DNA from: a virus
Length of the DNA: 64,000 bases
IMG/VR virus record: IMGVR_UViG_3300027969_000080
Coordinates: 1 to 64,000 of that record
Reading direction: 5' to 3' (one strand)
Made by a program: the position numbers and the translations under genes. The stretch's first letter is position 1. Each line of letters starts with the position of its first letter. Positions 17,776 to 25,146 of the stretch are shown here, piece by piece. Below the pieces are notes generated by a model. That model saw only the letters and a list, made by a program, of their open reading frames with translations, was not told where the DNA came from and did not search any database.

Positions 17776-17827
17776 CATTAAATGGTTTTGGGTATATAAT
17801 AGAGTCTTAATCAGTTAATTACAGGAG
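17771..17827 (+). repeat. Duplicated promoter-leader module, copy 2
   Basis: Near-identical to 17051-17107, including TATATAATAGAGTCTTAATC and the ribosome-binding site. Confidence 0.8.
17772..17800 (+). promoter_or_regulatory. Consensus sigma-70 promoter
   Basis: TTGACA, 17-base spacer beginning TTAAATGG, TATAAT, upstream of 17835. Confidence 0.88.
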
Positions 17828-17834
17828 TTAGTAA

Positions 17835-18248
17835 ATGGCTTATATGTGTCAAGCAAAGAAAGCAAAAATCGCCCCTAAAATCAAGGCTATTCTTGCTAAG
17901 TATAAGGTCAAAGGTTCGCTTGCTGTACGCAATCATTCCACCTTGGTATTGAATCTCAAGTCGGGTTCCATCGACTTCATCGCAAACTCCAATAAGGTTT
18001 GCACTAATAATTTCTACCAAATGGCTCGTGGTTTCATCCCCAACACTAGCGGCTACGATCAGGTCAACCCCTATCACTTCAAAGACCATTATGATGGCGT
18101 GGCTCTGGATTTTATGCGTGAAGTGTTTCATGCAATGAATGATGGCAACTGGGACAAGAGCGACATTCAATCCGACTACTTCAACGTGGGTTGGTACGTT
18201 GATGTTAACGTGGGCAAGTGGGACAAAAATTACATTGTTGAGGCTTAA
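17835..18248 (+). CDS. Hypothetical protein, 137 aa
   Basis: Start follows CAGGAGTTAGTAA. N-terminus KIAPKIKAILAKYKVKGSLAVRNHSTLVLNLKSGSIDF is a pattern conserved in several phage and plasmid proteins I cannot name; the C-terminus is aromatic and acidic (DGNWDKSDIQSDYFNVGWYVDVNVG). Soluble alpha/beta protein, role unknown. Confidence 0.78.
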   Translation: MAYMCQAKKAKIAPKIKAILAKYKVKGSLAVRNHSTLVLNLKSGSIDFIANSNKVCTNNFYQMARGFIPNTSGYDQVNPYHFKDHYDGVALDFMREVFHAMNDGNWDKSDIQSDYFNVGWYVDVNVGKWDKNYIVEA

Positions 18249-18249
18249 T

Positions 18250-18501
18250 ATGAAAATTGATTCTAAACAAATGAAGTTTTTTGAGTTCCTCATGTCCTTG
18301 AATAAAGAACAATTGCGAAAATATTTTCTTATGCTTGGACCTGAGGAATCAGAATATGTTAGCCAACTTGCAATACGAATCGGAAATCAAATGAAAATTG
18401 ATTTGAATTTAGAACTTGCTGAAATGCTTGATGGTGTTGAGGACCATGAGGAAGCAAGAAATCTCCTTAGTTACTTTACTCTTTCGGGTAAAGTGAAATG
18501 A
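18250..18501 (+). CDS. Hypothetical protein, 83 aa
   Basis: ATG at 18250 one base after the previous stop, so translation is coupled. All-helical, Leu/Glu-rich. No family recognised. Confidence 0.7.
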   Translation: MKIDSKQMKFFEFLMSLNKEQLRKYFLMLGPEESEYVSQLAIRIGNQMKIDLNLELAEMLDGVEDHEEARNLLSYFTLSGKVK

Positions 18502-18519
18502 TTTTGGTAACACAAATGG

Positions 18520-18548
18520 TTGACAACAAGTCCATTCTGTGTTATCAT
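18520..18548 (+). promoter_or_regulatory. Sigma-70 promoter
   Basis: TTGACA, 17-base spacer, TATCAT, upstream of the gene at 18611. Confidence 0.7.
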
Positions 18549-18610
18549 TATACTAGTGCTGAGTAATATCAGTACATTTTTAAACTTAGCTTTATCTTAA
18601 AGGAAACAAA

Positions 18611-19003
18611 ATGGCTAAACAAACTTTTAAAGTCGCTGGTATGACTACTAACAATGGTAATACTAAGGTTCGTTTTACTGATGATATGGTTCGCCGTATC
18701 AAGCAGTTTACAAAAGGTGGACACACTCGTGTTGACTTTGTGGACTTGCCCAGTGAGATGACTAAAATTGAGGCTCTCAATTTTCTAGCTGCTCATGCAG
18801 ACTTCCAATCACCCGCAGATCAGGCAACTATTGCTGATACTCTTGCTGACAAAACAAAGGAAGCAAACAAGGGTACTGTAAAAGTCAAGGTCGCAAAGAC
18901 CAAGGCTAAAGCAAAGCCTAGCATTGATGCTATCAAGGCTCGTGCTAAGAAAGAAGTTTCGGTAGAACAAGTTCTTGCCGAAGCAGGCGTTACTACACAG
19001 TAA
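18611..19003 (+). CDS. Basic Lys/Ala-rich protein, 130 aa
   Basis: N-terminal 60 residues look globular (FKVAGMTTNNGNTKVRFTDDMVRRIKQF). The region from about 82 to 118 is Lys/Ala-rich (KVKVAKTKAKAKPSIDAIKARAKK), like histone-tail or DNA-condensing segments. The start follows AAAGGAAACAAA. DNA binding is a composition-based guess. Confidence 0.75.
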   Translation: MAKQTFKVAGMTTNNGNTKVRFTDDMVRRIKQFTKGGHTRVDFVDLPSEMTKIEALNFLAAHADFQSPADQATIADTLADKTKEANKGTVKVKVAKTKAKAKPSIDAIKARAKKEVSVEQVLAEAGVTTQ

Positions 19004-19009
19004 TGCAAA

Positions 19010-19028
19010 GAGGGGCTATATGCCCCTA
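19010..19028 (+). terminator. Intergenic hairpin
   Basis: AGGGGC...GCCCCT between two genes, no T-tract. It may be a weak terminator or RNA processing/stability element. Confidence 0.4.
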
Positions 19029-19047
19029 CTTATAACAAAGGAAAAAT

Positions 19048-19236
19048 ATGAAACTCTCTGATAAACTTGCAAAATGCAATGACAGCCTAACTGTCAATAT
19101 GTATGACAACGGCTTTATGGTTGAAGTGTCTGGACAAAACTCCGAAAGTGATTGGAAATCTGTTAAGATTATGTGCCAAACATTGGACGAAGTCTATGCT
19201 GTAATCGCTGACGCCTCTAAAATGGAACGCAATTAA
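19048..19236 (+). CDS. Hypothetical protein, 62 aa
   Basis: Start follows AAAGGAAAAAT. Pattern VNMYDNGFMVEVSGQNSESDWKSVKIMC is a small beta-sheet followed by a helix; conserved-looking but not assigned. Confidence 0.75.
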   Translation: MKLSDKLAKCNDSLTVNMYDNGFMVEVSGQNSESDWKSVKIMCQTLDEVYAVIADASKMERN

Positions 19237-19246
19237 GGATTAATAT

Positions 19247-19459
19247 ATGGCAGTACTTGATACATACACACGGACCTACAACCCACGTAGGACTTTTAAC
19301 CCTGCAAGTATGCAAGACTTGCGTGAATTGAAACACTTTGTTGAACATCATTCATGGAAAGAAGCCTGTCCGTTTGAACTGGAAGAACCCTTCTTGGAAA
19401 TTCCAGCAATGTGTATGTCAAGATACACTGAATATATGTTAACAAAACTTAAAGCATAA
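19247..19459 (+). CDS. Hypothetical protein, 70 aa
   Basis: Start follows AAGGATTAATAT. Helix with LRELKHFVEHHSWKEACPFELEEPFLEIP, reminiscent of small phage proteins of unknown role. Last plus-strand gene of the early block. Confidence 0.72.
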   Translation: MAVLDTYTRTYNPRRTFNPASMQDLRELKHFVEHHSWKEACPFELEEPFLEIPAMCMSRYTEYMLTKLKA

Positions 19460-19486
19460 AAAGCCCCGAAAGGGGCTTTTTTATTA
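19459..19486. terminator. Bidirectional terminator
   Basis: AAAAGCCCC-GAAA-GGGGCTTTT with A- and T-tracts on both sides, placed between the convergent plus-strand and minus-strand blocks. Confidence 0.9.
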
Positions 19487-20380
19487 ACTCAATATTTCAA
19501 CCCACTTGTCAATCACATATTTCCAATCATATGATTGTGCGTGATGTTGTATCTCTAAACATCTTTGGCGATATTTTTCTGGATTATTTTTATAGTAACT
19601 TAGTAACTCTACGGTCTGTTCTATAAATTCATGTTCTTCAATAGGAACAAAATGAGCACCAATATTTCCTACTCTAGTGTAGTGTCCAACTGGTGTACTT
19701 ATAACTAATTTGCCAGCAGCGCCTGCTTCTAATAAAGGTAGTCCTGCTCCTTCTTCTGTGCTAGCAACTAGTACTGCATCTACCCTTTTATAAAACCCTG
19801 GCATAGTGATAAACGAATGATGATATGAACCAGCAGGGCTGATTTCTAATCCTGCTCGTTGTGTAGCAATCTCTAACAACCATGGTCGTTTAATCTTTTG
19901 ATGAACACCCACATCACCTAATTTCATACATCCAACCGTACGTAATGAATCATTTGGCTTACTATAAAAACTGTTAGTGTTAATACCTAATGGTGTAACA
20001 AACGCAGGTCTAGTAACACCTAACTGTGTACTGACTTCACTTAGCCATTCACTAACGGCTCCATATTTATGAAACTTGTCAAAGTCATCACGACCATGCA
20101 TCTCAATCAATTCATCCATGTCTAATTTTGAATGACTGATAACTACACATTGTCTTGCGTCAAATATTTTATAGTTATACCCTAATAATCTCCATCCATG
20201 TGGAGTAGTGACAAACAAGTCAGTAGTATCGATTAACTCTTGCATCTCTGCTAAACTATAACTTTGATTCCAAGGTAGCAATTGACAATTAAATCCATAT
20301 CCCCAAAGATACTTTGCTAGTTCATAGTGAATGGTTCCAAATGCCCATGTGGGTTCCATATAAAATACTATTTTTTTCAT
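19484..20380 (-). CDS. GT4-family glycosyltransferase
   Basis: A 298-residue GT-B-type enzyme. The C-terminal half shows VDAVLVASTEEGAGLPLLEAGAAG (about residues 203-226), the EX7E nucleotide-sugar signature of GT4, then LVISTPVGHY. The N-terminal domain (MKKIVFYMEPTWAFGTIHYELAKYL) is the acceptor side. It is ATGA-coupled to the gene at 20377. Donor and acceptor are unknown; adjacent fibre genes make virion glycosylation plausible, host glycan modification is the alternative. Confidence 0.85.
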   Translation of the reverse strand: MKKIVFYMEPTWAFGTIHYELAKYLWGYGFNCQLLPWNQSYSLAEMQELIDTTDLFVTTPHGWRLLGYNYKIFDARQCVVISHSKLDMDELIEMHGRDDFDKFHKYGAVSEWLSEVSTQLGVTRPAFVTPLGINTNSFYSKPNDSLRTVGCMKLGDVGVHQKIKRPWLLEIATQRAGLEISPAGSYHHSFITMPGFYKRVDAVLVASTEEGAGLPLLEAGAAGKLVISTPVGHYTRVGNIGAHFVPIEEHEFIEQTVELLSYYKNNPEKYRQRCLEIQHHAQSYDWKYVIDKWVEILS

Positions 20381-21210
20381 ATTGAGTCGTAGTTAATTAT
20401 TTCTCTAGTGTCCGTGTTTATAACAATTCCATCATAGTTTAAAAACTTCTTAAGTATATTTCTAAAGTGATTAAACTCAAGATTGTTTATTGATATCACA
20501 TCAAATGCAAAATATTCCTGTGTGACTAGATAGGCATTAAAATTACTTGCTATGACTTTCTTTTCAAACAATGAAGGTAACTTGTCTATATTAATAAACT
20601 CAGTATCTTTACTTAAGGCAGGAAGATAGAATAGATTTTTTATTTTTGGTAATTCAAATTTACCCCACCAATAAGCATACGTAGCCCAGAACTCACAATT
20701 ATTTCTATACTCTAAATCAAACAAGTAAGGATCTACTATCTGCTTGACGTATGTTGAATTGAACCAATAGAAGTTACCTTTGAAGTGCCAGTGCCACATA
20801 GAACCAACTAAATCAGCTCCTTGTTCTAAATGATATAAACAAGTATTGCTATTATCAACTACACCGTACATCATTAATGTTGCCCAACGTAATCCATTTT
20901 CAAATTCTAGTGTATCTGTCTTACTAGAGCCTTTGCAATGTAGATATAGTCCATAGAAGTCTGACTCGTTACTATCTTGCCACAATTTTCTTATTGCAGG
21001 GAATTCATAGTGTGATGCAGTAAAGCCACTATTGACATATTCAATGTCTAATCCATCTAAGAAATCATATGGTGTCCAATCAACTGAATGAACTATGATT
21101 ATTTTCTCGTTGTGTAGATTACTAGCTTTTAGTTTACCGATGATATGAAACAGACTGGCTTTAGTATTCGGTAACTCGTTACACGAAATGTAAATGCGAA
21201 TCGGTTTCAT
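20377..21210 (-). CDS. Glycosyltransferase-like protein, 277 aa
   Basis: Begins MKPIRIYISCNELPN. Internal motifs YGLYLHCKGSS (about residues 89-99) and GNFYWFNSTYV (about 150-160) are typical of a family of virus and bacterial glycosyltransferase-like proteins with a truncated GT-A core. The start at 21210 is chosen because the longer frame overlaps the upstream gene. It sits between a GT4 enzyme and a methyltransferase, consistent with glycan synthesis. Confidence 0.6.
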   Translation of the reverse strand: MKPIRIYISCNELPNTKASLFHIIGKLKASNLHNEKIIIVHSVDWTPYDFLDGLDIEYVNSGFTASHYEFPAIRKLWQDSNESDFYGLYLHCKGSSKTDTLEFENGLRWATLMMYGVVDNSNTCLYHLEQGADLVGSMWHWHFKGNFYWFNSTYVKQIVDPYLFDLEYRNNCEFWATYAYWWGKFELPKIKNLFYLPALSKDTEFINIDKLPSLFEKKVIASNFNAYLVTQEYFAFDVISINNLEFNHFRNILKKFLNYDGIVINTDTREIINYDSI

Positions 21211-21211
21211 A

Positions 21212-21781
21212 TCATTGTTTGAATACGCCATAGTATGCTTTGCCATAGCAACCAGATTCACGCAATGTCACTGTGCCTGAGCCTGGTAATGCAATGATAT
21301 CATCTAGCATAACTTTTGTTAACTCAAATGGATGTCCATCATGCGGTGGAATATCAATCCATTCAAATAGTCTAAGTACAGGTGCAGCATGTTTAGCATT
21401 GTTGATAATGCGTTCTACGCTTTCAACGTGTTGTAGACAGTTATAAATCCAAACTTCATCGTATCCTTCTTCATCAACTAGTTCACCTGGTTGAACATTA
21501 ACACTAATGTTATGTCCAGCATAGCGTAGTTTAGTCCATTCAGGATAATCAATTGGATCACATACTTTACCTTCAGCTAGATTCTTACACTTGAGTAGCA
21601 TAGAACTAGGGCCACCACCTATATCAAGTATGCGTTTGTTTTGTGCATCAAACGAATAACCTATGCGCGGTATTTCCATAAACTTAGCATATACATAATG
21701 CTTCTGATCCTCATCAAAAGTATTAGCGCAATTGCCCCAATACTCTATTTCAAATTTGTGGTCGTCTTGATGGTCGCTCAT
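21212..21781 (-). CDS. SAM-dependent methyltransferase
   Basis: A 189-residue protein with motif [16 protein letters not shown] (residues 50-64), an acidic VCDPIDYP after the second strand, and [12 protein letters not shown] as the motif IV region. The start at 21781 makes the ATGA overlap with the upstream glycosyltransferase. Possibly methylates a glycan made by the neighbouring enzymes (inference). Confidence 0.82.
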   Translation of the reverse strand: MSDHQDDHKFEIEYWGNCANTFDEDQKHYVYAKFMEIPRIGYSFDAQNKRILDIGGGPSSMLLKCKNLAEGKVCDPIDYPEWTKLRYAGHNISVNVQPGELVDEEGYDEVWIYNCLQHVESVERIINNAKHAAPVLRLFEWIDIPPHDGHPFELTKVMLDDIIALPGSGTVTLRESGCYGKAYYGVFKQ

Positions 21782-22896
21782 GTTGGTAACACTTTCTTCA
21801 GCCAATTCATATCTGTTCTATCTTCATGCATTTGATACCAGCCTTTTCCAGTATGTACATCTAATACCATTTGGAAGTATTCTTCATACATAGGTGCAAC
21901 ACGTTCTAGTGTATAGTTTTCACCAAACTTTCTGCAATTCTTTGGATCAATATTGTGAATGTTTTTTGCTGCCCATACAAACTGGTCGAATGTATGACAA
22001 CGATAGCCTGTGTATCCATGGACATTGTTCTCGGTGAAGCTACCCCAATCAGTTGTGATTGTAGGAGTTCCACTTAACAATAATTCAACTTGTACGCCGC
22101 CAAATGGCTCTATGTACATACTTGGAACAAACGCAGCTTTAGCGTTACTCATTAAGTCTTTGCGTTTAGCAACATCAGCATAACCTGCAAACTCTACATG
22201 AGGAGGGAATGTTAAGTTTTCTGGATTCTGCCCTGCAATGATTAGTTTAGCACCAATAGCTTCTGTTGCTTGTATCGCTACTTGAATTCCTTTGCCATTG
22301 TATACACGACCTAAGAACAAGAAGTAATCTTGCTTTTGTTCTTTGAACTCAAAGTCATCTGCATCAAAGTAGTTTGGAATAACAGCATCATACCAATCTT
22401 GTTTACAAGTACCAACTGCATCTAGACCATAGTATGCATGATAGATAGCGTAACTTTCAAATATCTTCCATCGTGCCCAATGTCCACCTGCATAACCGAT
22501 GCCGGGTTCTACAACAATCATATCAGGATGTGCATCACAGATTGGTCTTACACCTGAACCCCAGAAAGGTAATATGAAGTCATTTGGTTGTTTACGTTTG
22601 CCAACTTCTCTGATAGCATTTGCATAGAATGTTTGATACGCATGGTCGTCTGTGCTGAATTTGAAAAAGTTTTTACGCCAATCATAATCGCCGTAAGCTA
22701 TTTTCCAGTCTTCATTAGTGATTACGGTAACATGTTCATCGCAAACTAAATCGCTATCTTCATGACCATAATGAATGATTGTGTGCCCACGGGCCTTCAT
22801 CATTTTGCCGAATTTTACAACTTTTTGAGTGTAGGCGCAAGCGTTGTATTCTTTACTTGTTACCGTGTGAGGGAGGCCTAGTATGTGAAATCTCAT
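21778..22896 (-). CDS. GT4-family glycosyltransferase, 372 aa
   Basis: Full-length GT-B enzyme. C-terminal core: [20 protein letters not shown] (in blocks, about residues 192-211), [11 protein letters not shown], and [22 protein letters not shown] (about 262-283), which is the canonical E-P-F-G-x-V-x-x-E signature. The N-terminal domain carries [19 protein letters not shown]. First gene of the four-gene glycan operon. No clear promoter box directly upstream. Confidence 0.88.
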   Translation of the reverse strand: MRFHILGLPHTVTSKEYNACAYTQKVVKFGKMMKARGHTIIHYGHEDSDLVCDEHVTVITNEDWKIAYGDYDWRKNFFKFSTDDHAYQTFYANAIREVGKRKQPNDFILPFWGSGVRPICDAHPDMIVVEPGIGYAGGHWARWKIFESYAIYHAYYGLDAVGTCKQDWYDAVIPNYFDADDFEFKEQKQDYFLFLGRVYNGKGIQVAIQATEAIGAKLIIAGQNPENLTFPPHVEFAGYADVAKRKDLMSNAKAAFVPSMYIEPFGGVQVELLLSGTPTITTDWGSFTENNVHGYTGYRCHTFDQFVWAAKNIHNIDPKNCRKFGENYTLERVAPMYEEYFQMVLDVHTGKGWYQMHEDRTDMNWLKKVLPT

Positions 22897-22938
22897 AGAG
22901 ATATTTAATACAGGCCTTGTGTTGCCGAAAAATAATTA

Positions 22939-23259
22939 TTAAACTGATGTTAATGTAATTGGGAATATATTGCCAGTTTTGTTCCCAACCCAGAAAATAT
23001 CAATATATCCGCCGCCCGGATAAGGATCCCAGGCATCAATAGTTGATGTAGTATTGTCCTGAAAAGTAATTATACTGCCTACCGGAAAGTTGCTAATAAC
23101 TGTGGGACTATATGGTATTCCTGCTGATACAGCAGACCAACCAGTTAACCCCCCGGTGTCGTTTAGTGGAATGACTAATACACTTGTGGTGCGTACACTT
23201 ATCCCTCCACCCATTTCTATTCCTGGTCCGATTGTTAAATGAGATACTGGTGCTGACAT
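22939..23259 (-). CDS. Small virion-type protein with iGPGI-x-x-GGGI N-terminus, 106 aa
   Basis: N-terminal HLTIGPGIEMGGGISV is shared with the next gene (MAIIIGPGIDVGGGISIS), suggesting a common attachment or assembly segment. The rest is beta-rich and ends PITLTSV. Ribosome-binding site GGAATAAG. Location among adhesins suggests a fibre component; function not known. Confidence 0.65.
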   Translation of the reverse strand: MSAPVSHLTIGPGIEMGGGISVRTTSVLVIPLNDTGGLTGWSAVSAGIPYSPTVISNFPVGSIITFQDNTTSTIDAWDPYPGGGYIDIFWVGNKTGNIFPITLTSV

Positions 23260-23302
23260 ATTCTTATTCCTTAAATTATAATGTTGTTTTGATATTCAAA
23301 AT

Positions 23303-23950
23303 TTAACCTTGCCAAGCACCGCCGGCAACTCTGTACCATATCTTGTAGTTCACAGTGTCTACTGCCACATCAATGATTTGACCATTGGTTTCAAAAATCG
23401 CATTGCCAGAATATATTTCGGTGCTGTTGGTCCAGACACTACCATCATCGTATATGCCAACGGCCTGGTTGGTACTTCCCAAATAGTCTCCATTGACAGT
23501 GCTAGTGCTGGCACTGCCCACACCAACTCCGTCATTGGACACAGAACCCGACCATGTGGTGTGAGTCACACTGAACATGCGTTTGGTACTGGGTGCAATG
23601 GCGATGTTGCCCCTGACAGCATTGTTGGCTGTAACCAGAGCCTGAGCAGTATCATCAGGATTGGTTGTCTGATACACATTGACCTCATTTGGATCATAAT
23701 CTGACCAGTACCAGTTGTTTAAAAAAGTAAATCCTGCAGGTGTACCATAGGTACTGGCTGTATTGACTATAAACTTGGCAAGAGTAGTGCCATCAAATAC
23801 GTTGACCGCAGGGTAGAGATTTTGTGGCAACCCGGCAATCACTGACAGACTGAAACCGCCTGTGTTGGTGGCAGGATCAGGAGATCCGCCACCTGCACTT
23901 ATACTAATTCCTCCGCCTACATCTATTCCTGGGCCTATTATTATTGCCAT
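23303..23950 (-). CDS. SPRY-like adhesin protein, 215 aa
   Basis: N-terminal IIIGPGIDVGGGIS as in the neighbour. The C-terminal 100 residues (VSVTHTTWSG-like strand, YLGSTNQAVGIYDDGS, GQIIDVAVDTVNYKIWYRVAGGAW) follow the SPRY/concanavalin-like pattern found in phage adhesins, where 'IDVAVDxxxxKIWYRVNGG' is diagnostic. A GATAAATA late box and AAAAGGAA precede it. Confidence 0.7.
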   Translation of the reverse strand: MAIIIGPGIDVGGGISISAGGGSPDPATNTGGFSLSVIAGLPQNLYPAVNVFDGTTLAKFIVNTASTYGTPAGFTFLNNWYWSDYDPNEVNVYQTTNPDDTAQALVTANNAVRGNIAIAPSTKRMFSVTHTTWSGSVSNDGVGVGSASTSTVNGDYLGSTNQAVGIYDDGSVWTNSTEIYSGNAIFETNGQIIDVAVDTVNYKIWYRVAGGAWQG

Positions 23951-23974
23951 ATTTGTGTTCCTTTTATATCTATG

Positions 23975-23982
23975 TATTTATC
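23975..23982 (-). promoter_or_regulatory. T4-type late promoter box
   Basis: GATAAATA, 24 bases upstream of the SPRY-like gene start, leaving room for the AAAAGGAA ribosome-binding site. Confidence 0.6.
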
Positions 23983-23984
23983 TT

Positions 23985-24824
23985 TTAAGGGTTGCTAATT
24001 GACTTTATAACCCAGAAATCACTGCTCATACTAGTGTTTTGTATCACTTGAAACGGCATATAGAAGTAACCTCTATCTCCCCAACCTGTTCCCCAACTAT
24101 TTCTAGCTATGAATGTATTGTTATTCTTATTATATCCAACTAACAATACAGCATGTCCACCTAATAATTTCTCTTTTTTAGTGTCAGGATATGGCATAAT
24201 ACCTGTTCTTGCTACAATATTAGTGTCAAAACTTGAATACACGCTAAACCCAACAGTAACTGGATATCCACTAGTAATAGCATCTATTACTTGATTAAAG
24301 TCTGCTGCTCTTTGATATGATGTAACTTTTCTTTTTGCTGCATCAATCAATGCTTCTTTTGATGGAACACTTCTAAACTTGCTAATATTGTATGGCCATA
24401 AATTTTCCGTTGGCGCACCATATGTATAACATGCTTTGATCCCATCTCTTATGTATGCACCACTATCATAATTCACTGTGCCTATAAACAATCTCTCATA
24501 GTAATAGATAAACAAGCGGCTTATGTCAAGTGTCCTATTTTGTCTTTTGTGTAGTAATTCTATCGCACCTGCTATTGCGTTACCGGTGCAGCTACCTAAA
24601 TTACCTTGGTTCTCAATTAATGAACAGTACTGTCTTAAATCAACAACATTAGATTGTGTTTTGTTTGTTAATTGATATGGGTGATCTCTTGTATCTACTT
24701 TATCACGCACCCAATGATATTTAGGAATAGTGAATAATGCTTTTGTTATTTTTTGAGTGATAGGTCTACGATGTAATCCTGGGTCTTGCTCAATGTCTAT
24801 TATTGTTTTTATATCTTGTTTCAT
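23985..24824 (-). CDS. Papain-family (C1) cysteine protease
   Basis: A 279-residue protein with the full papain set: oxyanion Q73 and nucleophile C79 in ENQGNLGSCTGNAIA, H224 in GGHAVLLVGYN and N242 in ARNSWGTGWGDRGYFYMP. A roughly 60-residue N-terminal extension precedes the domain and could be a propeptide or virion anchor. No signal peptide. It lies within the adhesin cluster and is transcribed with it, so it may be a virion enzyme or a processing protease for fibres. No late box of its own; cotranscribed with the glycine-rich gene upstream. Confidence 0.9.
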   Translation of the reverse strand: MKQDIKTIIDIEQDPGLHRRPITQKITKALFTIPKYHWVRDKVDTRDHPYQLTNKTQSNVVDLRQYCSLIENQGNLGSCTGNAIAGAIELLHKRQNRTLDISRLFIYYYERLFIGTVNYDSGAYIRDGIKACYTYGAPTENLWPYNISKFRSVPSKEALIDAAKRKVTSYQRAADFNQVIDAITSGYPVTVGFSVYSSFDTNIVARTGIMPYPDTKKEKLLGGHAVLLVGYNKNNNTFIARNSWGTGWGDRGYFYMPFQVIQNTSMSSDFWVIKSISNP

Positions 24825-24828
24825 AATT

Positions 24829-25143
24829 TTAGAAAGTTATTGATCCTGAACTAGTCCAAGTATATATTCTATAACCATTTTCAATTGACACAGTTGGACT
24901 ACCTGTAGTAGTAGATGCTGCTGCTTGTGAAGCTGGATAACGAATTATTACTACACCTTTACCGCCTGAACCACCGTTAGCGCCAGTTGAACCACTTATT
25001 AATCCTGAACCGCCACCGCCTCCACCGCCACCAGCAACCCCGATGCCACCGCCACCGCCACCAGCAACTACTAAGTAATCAATACTAGTAGGTGGTAGTA
25101 CTTTAGACGGAAAAGTTAAGAAAAAGTTTTTAACTGTGAACAT
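24829..25143 (-). CDS. Glycine-rich adhesin-tip-like protein, 104 aa
   Basis: Starts MFTVKNFFLTFPSK, similar to the start of the upstream 800-aa protein ([13 protein letters not shown]). Contains YLVVAGGGGGGIGVAGGGGGG (split blocks, about residues 23-47), as in the glycine-rich tips of T-even gp38-type adhesins, and ends GYRIYTWTSSGSITF. Probably a short receptor-recognition or fibre-tip protein. Confidence 0.65.
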   Translation of the reverse strand: MFTVKNFFLTFPSKVLPPTSIDYLVVAGGGGGGIGVAGGGGGGGGSGLISGSTGANGGSGGKGVVIIRYPASQAAASTTTGSPTVSIENGYRIYTWTSSGSITF

Positions 25144-25146
25144 ATT

